In this document: positions 16,371 through 24,670 of the stretch, one piece after another
Position numbering within the stretch: position 1 is the first letter of the stretch
Layout: the number at the start of each line of letters is the position of its first letter
Assembly: GCF_034669705.1 (NCBI RefSeq)
Contig: NZ_JAXMOR010000023.1
Coordinates: forward strand, 8,116 to 72,115
Direction: 5' to 3'
DNA: 64,000 nt
Source of the DNA: Marinovum sp034669705
GTDB lineage: Bacteria; Pseudomonadota; Alphaproteobacteria; Rhodobacterales; Rhodobacteraceae
Program-made: the position numbers and the translations under genes
The notes under the pieces: model-generated
Seen by the model: the letters and a program-made list of their open reading frames with translations, nothing else
Told to the model about the DNA's origin: nothing
The model's database searches: none

Positions 16371-17660
16371 TCAGGGGTGCCGGCCGCGGCACCAGTCGGT
16401 GACCACCTGCGTGGTCACATCGACCATGCGCTGGAAGTCGGCCACGTCGATCCATTCGTCGCGCTTCTCGTTCTGGCTGAGATCGCCGCAGAGACAGCCG
16501 AAGGCGACGCAGGGGATATCCGCCTCGACCGGCGGATTGCGGATGTCCGAGGAGGTGTGCATCACGTTGACATAAGGCGCCTCGCCGGTGACCTCGCTGA
16601 CGGCCCGGGCGGTGACCTGGTAGAGCGGGTGATCCTCTGGCACATGCGCGCCGGTCACGCCGGTCAGCCAGTCGACCCGGGGCGGGTTGTCGCGCAGCCA
16701 GTCGTCGGATTGCGCGGCCTTGGCCACGGCGGCCTCAACCTCGGCGCAGATCTCGGCCAGGGTTTCGCCCGGCGGAAAGGACAGTGCGCCGCCCATGATG
16801 CATTCGTCGTGGATGCGGCTGAACTTGCGCATCTCGCCGCACTGCAGACGCGAGATATGCAGGTTGGTCGCCCGGCCCACCCGCGCCTCCATCTGCGGCT
16901 GGCGGACCCGCTTGGCGCGGGCCTCGGCCAGATCCATCAGCGCGGCGTGGATCAGGAAGGCCTTGTTCACCGGATTGGCGGCGAGGTGCGAAAACGCGGT
17001 CTGCCCCGGCTCGGTGGTGTCTGGCGCCTGCCCCTTTATGGTGATCTTGAATTCCACGTGGCCCGAGGCCAGCGCCTTGATCTCGCGCATCCCGACGCCG
17101 GATTCGGCCGGGTGCAGGTAGAGCGCGGCATCGGCGCGCAGACCGTCATGCAACAGTGCCGCAACCCCGCGGGCATAGCGCTTGGAGGGCGTCGAGGCAA
17201 AGACCACGCGGCCCATCGGCTGGCCAGAGGCCGCCGCCGCCTCGACCGCCAGAACAGCGGCGGCGCAGCCGGCAAGGTCATCGGCGACGCCCCAGCCATA
17301 GAGCCGGCCGCCGTCGATCTCGCCGGCAAAGGCATCATGGGTCCACTGATCGGCATCGGTCACCGGCTCGCCGTCGGGATGGGCAAAGATCAGCAGGCTC
17401 GGCAGATCGCCCTGCCCCTCCAGCGTGCCCACCACCGCGCTGCGCAGTCCGGTGGTGCCATTGGCGGCATCGATCTCGCCTTTCACCGGCACCTTGGCCG
17501 GGTCGTATTCGGTCTGGGCCACCGTGCAGCCCGCCTGCGCCAGCCGCGCGGCAATCGCGGCCTGCACCGCGGCCTCGCCTTTCACTTGGGCGGCGATCAG
17601 CTCGCGCAGAAAGGCGATGGCACTTTCGGTTCTGCCCTGGGGGGCGCTGGCGTCATTCAT
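16371..17660 (-). CDS. M20-family metallohydrolase homologue with altered catalytic site
   Basis: A 429-residue homologue of ArgE/DapE-type deacylases. The first metal motif reads IFAHPDGEPV (usual GHxDxVP) and the second GWGVADDLAG (usual GxGxxDxKG); the last histidine is in MHTSSDIRN. The position that normally carries the catalytic Glu-Glu pair reads ASTPSKRYARG, so the general base and one metal ligand appear to be missing. It could be an amidase-like variant or a binding protein. The start at 17660 has GGAAGGAG 7 bases upstream. It heads the operon and is divergent from FCD regulator B, across sites with a GTATAC core. Confidence 0.8.
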   Translation of the reverse strand: MNDASAPQGRTESAIAFLRELIAAQVKGEAAVQAAIAARLAQAGCTVAQTEYDPAKVPVKGEIDAANGTTGLRSAVVGTLEGQGDLPSLLIFAHPDGEPVTDADQWTHDAFAGEIDGGRLYGWGVADDLAGCAAAVLAVEAAAASGQPMGRVVFASTPSKRYARGVAALLHDGLRADAALYLHPAESGVGMREIKALASGHVEFKITIKGQAPDTTEPGQTAFSHLAANPVNKAFLIHAALMDLAEARAKRVRQPQMEARVGRATNLHISRLQCGEMRKFSRIHDECIMGGALSFPPGETLAEICAEVEAAVAKAAQSDDWLRDNPPRVDWLTGVTGAHVPEDHPLYQVTARAVSEVTGEAPYVNVMHTSSDIRNPPVEADIPCVAFGCLCGDLSQNEKRDEWIDVADFQRMVDVTTQVVTDWCRGRHP

Positions 17661-17689
17661 CTGTCGTCTCCTTCCATCGCGTACCGACG

Positions 17690-17716
17690 GTATACAATCA
17701 ATTAACAACGGTACAC
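17690..17716. promoter_or_regulatory. divergent promoter region with GTATAC / GTACAC sites
   Basis: GTATAC at 17690-17695 and GTACAC at 17711-17716 are spaced 21 bases apart, two helical turns, in AT-rich sequence between the M20-like gene and FCD regulator B. The same core occurs before the hydantoinase (18596, 18618) and before the second amino acid importer (24598). It is a probable operator for one or more of the FCD regulators nearby. Confidence 0.5.
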
Positions 17717-17857
17717 TGCCAGAATGCAATAGATTTCTTTTCGGATACATGAGATAGAGAAGGAGAGCCGCTTTCCGACCGGGGCCAGTGCCTGATTATT
17801 GCACGTTTCGCCCGCCGGTGGCCGGATATCGGCGCGATGCCAGTAAAGAGTCGACCG

Positions 17858-18538
17858 ATGACCAAACAGACCCCAGCCCTGACCCCCGGCCCCGACAGCG
17901 CCGTTGCCTCAAAAAGCGGCACTTTGTCGGACCAAGCCTATGCTGCGGTCTCGACGATGATCGAGCAGCGCCAGCTGGTCTCCGGTCAGGCGGTGGTCGA
18001 GCAGCAGTTGGCCAACGAACTGGGCATCTCGCGCACCCCGCTGCGGCAGGCCTTGCAAAAGCTCGAGGCCGAGGGCGTGCTGGTGAAATCGGCCAGCCGC
18101 TCCTATCAGGTGCGCAAGGTCGAGCTGCGGGAATACCTGCAGAGCCTCAAGGTCCGCGAGCTTCTGGAAAGCGAGGCGGCGGGGCTCTGCGTCGACCGGA
18201 TCGACGCCGCCGCGATTCAGGCGGCGCGGGCGGCGCTGCACGCGGTCAAGACGCAGAAACCCTATGACATGCTGGCGCATTGGCGGTCTGACGACCAGGT
18301 GCACGGGCTGTTCATCGAACATTGCGGCAACCGGGTGATGACCGACCTGATGCATGCCCTGCGCGCCAGCACCAAGATGTTCGAGATCGACCGGCTGTCG
18401 GAACGCCTCGAACCCGACTCGCGCCAGCACGAGATGATTCTCGACGCGCTCGAGTCGCGCGACCCCGAAGCGGCGCGCAAGGCGGTGGCCAGCCACATCC
18501 GCTCGCTGTTCCAGTTCGCCATCGAAACCGTCTCCTAG
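17858..18538 (+). CDS. FCD-domain GntR-family transcriptional regulator (copy B)
   Basis: Close paralogue of the regulator at 1531, colinear over its whole length: winged helix with LGISRTPLRQALQKLEAEGVLVKSA, then the RKVELREYLQSLKVRELLE linker and FCD domain. The ATG at 17858 is chosen over the one at 17837 because MTKQ is conserved in both copies. It is divergent from the M20/ABC/oxidase operon and is followed by the D-hydantoinase, which makes it a good candidate regulator of both. Ligand unknown. Confidence 0.9.
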   Translation: MTKQTPALTPGPDSAVASKSGTLSDQAYAAVSTMIEQRQLVSGQAVVEQQLANELGISRTPLRQALQKLEAEGVLVKSASRSYQVRKVELREYLQSLKVRELLESEAAGLCVDRIDAAAIQAARAALHAVKTQKPYDMLAHWRSDDQVHGLFIEHCGNRVMTDLMHALRASTKMFEIDRLSERLEPDSRQHEMILDALESRDPEAARKAVASHIRSLFQFAIETVS

Positions 18539-18595
18539 GCGCTGCCTGTTTCCCGGGCAAACCGGGTGCGGCGCCGACGATTCTCTTCAAGTGAT

Positions 18596-18623
18596 GTATA
18601 CAGTCTGTCTTTTAGACGTATAC
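18596..18623. promoter_or_regulatory. paired GTATAC operator upstream of the hydantoinase
   Basis: Two exact GTATAC hexamers start 22 bases apart (18596 and 18618). The surrounding text forms an imperfect inverted repeat (GTATACAGTCT and AGACGTATAC). The left half, TGTATACAGTCTG, is repeated exactly at 24597-24609. Placed 34-61 bases before the hydantoinase ATG, it probably overlaps the promoter and acts as a regulator site. Confidence 0.6.
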
Positions 18624-18656
18624 TGCCTGTGAAAAGATCACCTTGAGGCCTATCCC

Positions 18657-20042
18657 ATGCATTTTGACCTGCTCCTGAAATCCGGAACCGTGGTGACCGA
18701 GACCGAAAGCCTGAAGGCCGATGTCGGCATCCGGGACGGCAAGATCACCGCCATCGAGGCTGTGCTCGACGGCCCCGCCGACCGGGTGATCGACGCCACC
18801 GGCCGGCTGATCCTGCCCGGCGGGATCGACAGCCACGTCCATATCTCGCAGCCCTCCGGCGACGGCATTGTCATGGCCGACGATTTCGAGAGCGGCACCC
18901 GCTCGGCGTTGTTCGGCGGCAATACCACGGTGATGCCCTTCTGCCTGCAGGAGCGCGACGGCGACCTGCGCAGCGCGCTCAACTGGTATCACGGGCTGGC
19001 CGAGGACCAGCTCTATACCGATGTCGCCTTTCACCTGATCGTCGCCAACCCCAGCCCCGGCGTGCTGGGCCAGCAGCTGCCGGCGGCGATCAAGGACGGC
19101 TACACCTCGATCAAGGTCTTCATGACCTACGAGAACCTGCGGCTCAACGATGCCGAGTTGCTCGCCACCTTTGACGTGGCGCGCGAAAACGGCGCGACGA
19201 TGATGATCCACTGCGAGAACGAGGATGCGATCCGCTATCTGGTCGAGCGTCACGAGGCCAACGGCGATGTCCGCCCGCGCGCCCATGCCGCGACCCGGCC
19301 GGTGCCGGTCGAGCGCGAGGCCACCCACCGCGCCCTGTCGCTGGCCGAGATCGTCGACCTGCCGATCGTCATCGTGCATGTCTCGAACGCCGCCGCGATC
19401 GACGAGATCCGCCGCGCCCGGGCGCGCGGCATGAAGGTCACGGCCGAGACCTGCCCGCAATACCTGGTGCTGACCGAGGATGACCTCGACGGCATGGACT
19501 GGGAGGGCGCCAAGTTCGTCTGCTCGCCGCCGCCGCGCAATGCCACCGAGCAGGAGGCCTGCTGGCAGGGGCTGACCGATGGCACCTTCGATCTCTTTTC
19601 CTCGGATCACTGCCCGTTCCGCTACGAGGGCACCGACGGCAAGATGAACCCCGAGGGCGCGAAGAACTTCCGCTACATCCCCAACGGCATTCCCGGCATC
19701 GAGACCCGGCTGCCGATCCTGTTTTCCGAAGGCGTGGGCAAGGGCCGCATCGACCTGCAGCAATTCGTGGCGCTGACCGCGACCAACCACGCAAGGACCT
19801 ACGGGCTCTATCCCCAGAAGGGCACGCTGGCGGTGGGATCGGACGCCGATATCGCGATCTGGGATCCGGAGCTCACCCGCACCGTCAACCATCAGGACTT
19901 GCATGACGGCGCCGATTATTCGCCCTATGAAGGCATGACCCTGACCGGCTGGCCCACCACCGTGGTGCTGCGCGGCAAGGTCATGGTGCAGGACGGCGTA
20001 TTGGAAGGAAAGCTCGGTGACGGTCAATATCTCTCTCGCTAG
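18657..20042 (+). CDS. D-hydantoinase / dihydropyrimidinase
   Basis: A 461-residue cyclic amidohydrolase, normal length for the family. Metal ligands are complete: HVH at residues 60-62, the carboxylated lysine in TSIKVFMTY (K153), H185 (MMIHCEN), H241 (VIVHVSN) and the aspartate in FSSDHCPF. It opens hydantoin or dihydropyrimidine rings to N-carbamoyl acids in the cytosol. No N-carbamoylase is visible nearby, although a hydantoin-type racemase is encoded at 39 kb. The gene sits between two FCD regulators and downstream of the paired GTATAC sites, so expression is probably induced by its substrate. Confidence 0.93.
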   Translation: MHFDLLLKSGTVVTETESLKADVGIRDGKITAIEAVLDGPADRVIDATGRLILPGGIDSHVHISQPSGDGIVMADDFESGTRSALFGGNTTVMPFCLQERDGDLRSALNWYHGLAEDQLYTDVAFHLIVANPSPGVLGQQLPAAIKDGYTSIKVFMTYENLRLNDAELLATFDVARENGATMMIHCENEDAIRYLVERHEANGDVRPRAHAATRPVPVEREATHRALSLAEIVDLPIVIVHVSNAAAIDEIRRARARGMKVTAETCPQYLVLTEDDLDGMDWEGAKFVCSPPPRNATEQEACWQGLTDGTFDLFSSDHCPFRYEGTDGKMNPEGAKNFRYIPNGIPGIETRLPILFSEGVGKGRIDLQQFVALTATNHARTYGLYPQKGTLAVGSDADIAIWDPELTRTVNHQDLHDGADYSPYEGMTLTGWPTTVVLRGKVMVQDGVLEGKLGDGQYLSR

Positions 20043-20078
20043 GTCACGGTGCCGCCTGTTGCAGCACAGGAGGCCCGC

Positions 20079-20756
20079 ATGAGCCGGGAGATCAACGACC
20101 CCATCAAGCTCCCCCCGCGCAAGCGCAGCAGCGCGCTGTCGGAACAGGTGCGCCAGCGCCTGAACGAGATGATCCGCAACCGCGACCTGACCGGCGGTCA
20201 GGTGATCACCGAAGAGCGCCTGGCCGAGACGCTGGGCGTCTCGCGGACGCCGCTGCGCGAGGCGCTGTTGCGGCTCGAGGGCGAGGGCATGCTGCAAAAG
20301 AACGCCGGCCGCTCCTTCATGGTACGGCAGGTGGATTTCACCGAGTACATGCAGAGCCTGAAGATGCGCCGGATCATCGAGCCGGAGGCCGCGGCGCTGG
20401 CCGCCAGACGGGTGCCGAAGTCCGAGCTGGCCGAGATGCGCGTCGAGATCGAGGCGCTGCACAGCACCCATGACGACCGCGAGCACACCCGCGCGCACTG
20501 GAATTGCGACGACAGGCTGCACCGGCTGTTCGGCTACCATTCCGGCAACCAGGTGATGTACGGCGTGATCGAGCGGCTGCGGGTCACCACCCGGCTGTTC
20601 GAGGTGACCGACATCCGCCAGCGGGTCGAGGCCGACCATGCCCAGCATCTCGAGATCCTCGACGCGCTCGAGGCGGAAGATCCCGACTGGGCGCGCCGCG
20701 CGGTCGACGCCCATATCGCCAGCCTGATCGGCTATTCGCTGGAGCAGTTCACTTGA
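20079..20756 (+). CDS. FCD-domain GntR-family transcriptional regulator (copy C)
   Basis: A 225-residue regulator; winged helix residues about 20-85 (LGVSRTPLREALLRLEGEGML) and an FCD domain. It is clearly related to copies A and B, especially in VDFTEYMQSLKMRRIIEPEAAALAA, but much more diverged. The internal ATG at 20079 is the start: AGGAGG lies 5 bases before it. It follows the hydantoinase by 36 bases and may be cotranscribed with it, and it converges on the second DapA-type gene. It could control the oxidase/importer module at 20.8-28.6 kb. Confidence 0.9.
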   Translation: MSREINDPIKLPPRKRSSALSEQVRQRLNEMIRNRDLTGGQVITEERLAETLGVSRTPLREALLRLEGEGMLQKNAGRSFMVRQVDFTEYMQSLKMRRIIEPEAAALAARRVPKSELAEMRVEIEALHSTHDDREHTRAHWNCDDRLHRLFGYHSGNQVMYGVIERLRVTTRLFEVTDIRQRVEADHAQHLEILDALEAEDPDWARRAVDAHIASLIGYSLEQFT

Positions 20757-20760
20757 CGCC

Positions 20761-20787
20761 GCGCCCGCGCGCCCCTGACGCGGGCGC
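20761..20787. terminator. bidirectional stem-loop between convergent genes
   Basis: GCGCCCGCG and CGCGGGCGC form a perfect 9-bp stem with a 9-base loop in the 37 bases between the FCD gene (plus) and the DapA-type gene (minus). It could end transcription from both sides, though no T-run is present. Confidence 0.55.
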
Positions 20788-20793
20788 CGGGTG

Positions 20794-21747
20794 TCAGGCC
20801 GCGGCGCGGGCGGCCTCGGCGTCGAGGACCGCGCGCAGCCGGTCGGTTTCCTCGGGCGACAGCTGCCGCATCGGGCGCTTCATCCGGTCGGTCGCGATAT
20901 GGCCCTGCAGATGCAGATAGGCCTTGAGCCGCGCATTGGCAAGATACCCCGGCGCCCGGCGATAGATTTCGCGCGAGAGCGGGTAAATTGCCGCGTGCAG
21001 CTCTCGCGCCCTCTTCCAATCGCCGGCTTGGCAGGCGGCGAACAGCCCGGTCACAAGCTCCGGCACGATGGCCGCGAGCGAGACCTGGCTGCCCTCGGTG
21101 CCGATCTGGTAGCAGGCCAGCAGGTGCTCATCGCCAGAGGCCATGACCGAGACGCCGGGCCGCTCCGACTTGATCCGCCGGCGCAGCTCTTCATAGGCCG
21201 CGACCTCCCAGGCACCTTCCTTGATGCCGGCGACCGCCTCGATCTGGCAGAGCCGGGCCAGCAGATCGACGTCATAGGACAAATGCCCCCAGCCCAGTGG
21301 CGCCTTGTAGAGCACCAGCGGCAGCCCGCAGGCGGCGGCCACGGCGCGGTGATGGTCGGTCACGATGGTCGCATCGGCGCCCATCGCCCAGTGATTGGGC
21401 GGAAAGACCAGCACCGCATCCGCCCCGGCCCGCGCCGCCGCTTCGGCCTCGCGCGCGGCCCCGGCGGTGGATTCCGAGGTCACGCCGACGGTGAGGAAAC
21501 AGCCCTCGGGCACCGAGGCGCGGGTCACCTCTGCCACCCGCACGCGCTCGTCGGGCGCCATCAGCCCGCCCTCGCCGGCGTGGCCATTGATCAGCAGCCC
21601 GCGAATGCCATCGGCCTGCGCGATCCGCGCCACATGGGCCGCCAGTTCGGCCTCGGAGACCGCGCCGTCGTCGGTCAGCGGACAAAGCGTGGCGGCGTGG
21701 ATGCCGGTCAGCTGCGGGATGTCGAGGGGCGGGGCAATCTCTGTCAC
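20794..21747 (-). CDS. DapA-family lyase/deaminase, second copy
   Basis: A 317-residue DapA-fold enzyme, only distantly similar to the one at 11886. The Schiff-base lysine is present (AGIKEG, K176) and so is the tyrosine (VLYKAP, Y147). The substrate-carboxylate loop reads GHAGE at 55-59 instead of GSTGE, so the ligand is probably held differently from pyruvate in DapA. It is the last gene of the alpha-beta-gamma oxidase operon, 15 bases after the gamma subunit. As in hydroxyproline-type pathways, it may act on the cyclic imine produced by the oxidase. Confidence 0.88.
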   Translation of the reverse strand: MTEIAPPLDIPQLTGIHAATLCPLTDDGAVSEAELAAHVARIAQADGIRGLLINGHAGEGGLMAPDERVRVAEVTRASVPEGCFLTVGVTSESTAGAAREAEAAARAGADAVLVFPPNHWAMGADATIVTDHHRAVAAACGLPLVLYKAPLGWGHLSYDVDLLARLCQIEAVAGIKEGAWEVAAYEELRRRIKSERPGVSVMASGDEHLLACYQIGTEGSQVSLAAIVPELVTGLFAACQAGDWKRARELHAAIYPLSREIYRRAPGYLANARLKAYLHLQGHIATDRMKRPMRQLSPEETDRLRAVLDAEAARAAA

Positions 21748-21762
21748 GTGCGATCTCTTTCG

Positions 21763-22881
21763 TTACTGGGGACGGTGGCCGGGCAGCAGCCGGTCGATGG
21801 GAAACAGCGGCATGTCGGGCGCCTCGCCCAGCAGCGCCTGGGTCAGGCAGCGGGCCACATAGGGCGCGCTGGTATAGCCCGAATGCACCGAGCCGATGAC
21901 CCAGGCGCCGGGATGGCCGGGCACCGGGCCGACGGCGGGCAGGGCATCGGCGGTCTCGGCCTCGAAGCCGGTCCAGATGCGGACGATCCGCGCCTGTCGC
22001 AGCGCCGGGATGGCGTGCACGGCCAGCCTCGCGTTGCCGATGGCGCTGGCGGCGGTGGCGCGGTGGGTGCCGCTGGCGCGGCCGCCCTCGCCCTGCCAGC
22101 CGCCGCCGATCACCACGGTGCCATGCGGGTATTGCTTGAGCGACAGCAGCCCGCTGGCAATCCCCAGCACCGTGCGCATCACCGGCGCGGCGCGTTCGGT
22201 CACCGCCAGCTGGTTGATCAGCGTCCGGATCGGCAGGTCGACCCCCAGCCAGCCCAGCATCGGCTCGATCCAGACACCGCCGGCCAGCACCACCTGCCGC
22301 GCCGGGTGGCGGCCCTGAAGGGTACGGATGTCATAGCCCGGGCCCGCGGGATCGACGCCGGTGACGGGGGTGTATTCGCGCAGCTCCACCCCGGCCTCGA
22401 GCAATGCGCGGCGATAGGCCAGCCCGGTCAGATAGGCATTGGCATAGCCGTCGACCGGGCAGTGACTGGCCATGCGGATGGCCGGGTTCACCCCGGGCTC
22501 GATCCGCGCCGCCTCGGTGGGCGACACCAGCCGGATCGGCGCGCCGGCGGCGCTGCGGGCCTCGGCGCGTTGCGACAGGATCTCTTCCTCGGCCTCGGTA
22601 AAGGCCAGCGACAGACCGTCACAGGCCACCACCCCCACGTCATGGCCCAGCCATTTCGGCGCATTGACCCACATCTCATGCGCCTTCAGCGCATAGGGGA
22701 TCAGTGCCGCGCGGGTCATCTGCATGGTCAGCGTGCCGGCATTGGTGCCAGAGGCCTGCCGCGCCAGCGCGCCGGCGTCGAACAGCACCACCCGCAGCCC
22801 GGCGCGCGCCGCAAAGAGCGCCACGCTCGCGCCTTGAATGCCGCCGCCGATGACGGCCAGATCATGCCCGCCCCCGGTCAT
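21763..22881 (-). CDS. oxidase gamma subunit (DAO-type FAD oxidoreductase, HcnC-like)
   Basis: A 372-residue FAD protein of the D-amino-acid-oxidase/glycine oxidase fold: N-terminal LAVIGGGIQGASVALFAA dinucleotide motif, SGTNAGTLTMQ and a C-terminal GFEAETADALPAVGPVPGHPG...HSGYTSAP segment that closes the FAD site. It is probably the catalytic subunit that oxidises the amine. The start at 22881 overlaps the beta-subunit stop by 4 bases; the much longer open frame upstream is antisense overlap. It corresponds to residues 566-941 of the fused oxidase at 9057. Confidence 0.92.
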   Translation of the reverse strand: MTGGGHDLAVIGGGIQGASVALFAARAGLRVVLFDAGALARQASGTNAGTLTMQMTRAALIPYALKAHEMWVNAPKWLGHDVGVVACDGLSLAFTEAEEEILSQRAEARSAAGAPIRLVSPTEAARIEPGVNPAIRMASHCPVDGYANAYLTGLAYRRALLEAGVELREYTPVTGVDPAGPGYDIRTLQGRHPARQVVLAGGVWIEPMLGWLGVDLPIRTLINQLAVTERAAPVMRTVLGIASGLLSLKQYPHGTVVIGGGWQGEGGRASGTHRATAASAIGNARLAVHAIPALRQARIVRIWTGFEAETADALPAVGPVPGHPGAWVIGSVHSGYTSAPYVARCLTQALLGEAPDMPLFPIDRLLPGHRPQ

Positions 22882-24275
22882 AGCGGCGCCGGTTTCGGAA
22901 CCGGGATGTCGGAGTAGTCGAACTCGCCGATCAGCCGGTCCATGCTGACCGGGCGCACCGGCGCGCGCGGCGTGAGCCGCAGATCGGCCTCCGGGTGCAT
23001 CAGCCGGGCGGCGTTCAGACCGCACATCCGGCCCTGACACGGCCCCATGCCGAGCCGGGTGAAATGCTTGAGCTGGTTCAGATCGCCGGCGCCGCGCGCC
23101 ACGGCCGCGTCGATCTCCGAGCGGCACACATCCTCGCAGCGGCAGACCACCGCGTCGGGCGGCACCTCGGCCAGCGCCGCCTCGGGAAAGGCCATCAGGC
23201 GGCAGGAGGCATCGGCAAACCGCAGGGCCCGCACCAGTTCGTGCCGCGCCGGGGCGGTCTGTTTCGCGACCTCGGCCGCGCTCAGCGCCCCGTGGTCGCG
23301 CGCCGCGGCAAGGCCCGCGATCCGCCCCTGCAGCACCGAGGGCAAGGCGCCATGCACCCCCGCCCCGTCGCCCGCCGCGTAGAGCCCGGCCACCGAGGTG
23401 CGCCGGTCCGCGTCCACCAGCGTCCGGTAGCCGCCGCGCAGCGCATCGCGTGTCTGGGCCGCACCGAGCAGGCGGTGCAGCTCGTCCGCCGGGGTCAGCC
23501 CGTTGCCGAGATAGAGCGTGTCGGCCGCGATCTCCTGCACCCGTCCGCTGGGCAGATGCCGCACCGTGACGGCGGCCAGCTGGGGGTCGCCCGTGGCGGC
23601 GATCACCGCGCTTTGCCGCAGGATCGGCACCCGTGCCGCGCTCAGCCGCGCCATCCACTGCGCGCCGCGCGCCAGCATCGACGGCACCGCGGCAAAGCCC
23701 GCGGCGGCGCGCAGCCAGTCGCCCCGGCTGGCCCGGTCGACCACCGCACGCGGCCGCAGCCCCAGCGCCAGGGCCTTGGCGGCGACGGCGATCAGCAGCG
23801 GCCCCTGACCGGCGATCACGATCTCGCGGCCCGGCAAGGCGTGCTCAGACTTGAGGAGCGCGGTCGCCGCGGCGAGGCCGAAGACGCCCGGCGTGGTCCA
23901 GCCCGGAAACGGCAGCACCCGCTCCATCGCGCCGGTGGCGAGGATCACCCGCGGCGCCGAAAGCGGCCGGTTGCCCTCGGGGGTGAGACAATGCAGCGTG
24001 AAACCGGGCTGCGCGTCCCAGACCTCGGCCCCGGTCAGAAGATCGACCGAAGCGGCCTGCAACCGGGCCCGGAGCGCCGCGCCCTGCCGGCCATCGGCAT
24101 CCGTTTGCGCCGCCGCCCGCGCTTGGGCGGTGCGCGGCGCGCGCCAGACCTGACCGCCAGGTGCCGGGCCTTCGTCGACCAGCGCCACCCGCAGCCCGGC
24201 AGAGGCCGCCGCCAGCGCCGCCTCGCCGCCCGCCGGGCCGGCGCCGACGACGATCACGTCATACCCCTCGCTCAT
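22878..24275 (-). CDS. oxidase beta subunit (FAD/NAD oxidoreductase with BFD-like 2Fe-2S site, HcnB-like)
   Basis: A 465-residue protein: VIVVGAGPAGGEAALAA FAD motif at the start, second dinucleotide site around IVIAGQGPLLIAVAAK, AAGDGAGVHG near residue 330, and a BFD-like cluster in the last 100 residues (VCRCEDVC, then GMGPCQGRMC). Such subunits pass electrons from the catalytic flavin toward the respiratory chain. The start at 24275 overlaps the alpha-subunit stop by 4 bases (ATGA). Equivalent to residues about 98-540 of the fusion. Confidence 0.92.
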   Translation of the reverse strand: MSEGYDVIVVGAGPAGGEAALAAASAGLRVALVDEGPAPGGQVWRAPRTAQARAAAQTDADGRQGAALRARLQAASVDLLTGAEVWDAQPGFTLHCLTPEGNRPLSAPRVILATGAMERVLPFPGWTTPGVFGLAAATALLKSEHALPGREIVIAGQGPLLIAVAAKALALGLRPRAVVDRASRGDWLRAAAGFAAVPSMLARGAQWMARLSAARVPILRQSAVIAATGDPQLAAVTVRHLPSGRVQEIAADTLYLGNGLTPADELHRLLGAAQTRDALRGGYRTLVDADRRTSVAGLYAAGDGAGVHGALPSVLQGRIAGLAAARDHGALSAAEVAKQTAPARHELVRALRFADASCRLMAFPEAALAEVPPDAVVCRCEDVCRSEIDAAVARGAGDLNQLKHFTRLGMGPCQGRMCGLNAARLMHPEADLRLTPRAPVRPVSMDRLIGEFDYSDIPVPKPAPL

Positions 24276-24541
24276 GCCGCCCCGCCCGCACCGCGCAGGG
24301 CGACCACCATGCCCGGCGCCGCCTCGGTCTGGCAGGCGCGGCGAATCACGCCGTCGATCTCGATCGCGCATTCCTGGCAGGCGCCCATCATGCAGAACGG
24401 CCCGCGCGGTGCCCCGGCCAAGGGAGAGGCGCGAAAGCGGTAGAGACCGCCTGCCAGCAACGCCCCGGCCACCGTCTGACCGGCGACGCAAGCGATGGGT
24501 TTTCCATCCACAACCAGTTGAAATGCCTCATTTTCGATCAT
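24272..24541 (-). CDS. oxidase alpha subunit (small 2Fe-2S ferredoxin, HcnA-like)
   Basis: An 89-residue 2Fe-2S protein with cysteines near 50, 55, 58 and 70 (PFCMMGACQEC, later RRACQTE). The family usually has CGMG where this protein has CMMG. The start at 24541 (MIENEAF) fits the family length; the ATG 30 bases upstream is an alternative. It is the first gene of the minus-strand operon and faces the divergent importer over a region with a GTATAC site. It is equivalent to residues 1-85 of the fused oxidase. Confidence 0.88.
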   Translation of the reverse strand: MIENEAFQLVVDGKPIACVAGQTVAGALLAGGLYRFRASPLAGAPRGPFCMMGACQECAIEIDGVIRRACQTEAAPGMVVALRGAGGAA

Positions 24542-24596
24542 CTTCGGAAGTGCCCGCCCCGGCCCGTTCAAGAAATCTGTTTACTTGTATGTGATT

Positions 24597-24609
24597 TGTA
24601 TACAGTCTG
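24597..24609. promoter_or_regulatory. operator-like site TGTATACAGTCTG between divergent operons
   Basis: The 13-base sequence is identical to 18595-18607 before the hydantoinase. A related GTATGT lies 11 bases upstream at 24587. It is located between the alpha-subunit gene and the second binding-protein gene, so it could regulate both operons through one of the nearby FCD proteins. Confidence 0.55.
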
Positions 24610-24670
24610 AGTGCAAGGCGAGCAATAGAGTTTGCCGAAGCGATGAACCGAAAACAGGGACACCAGACAG

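Noticed and set aside
18612..20714. A 700-codon minus-strand open frame
   Set aside because: Antisense to the hydantoinase and FCD regulator C, whose metal ligands and HTH are intact.
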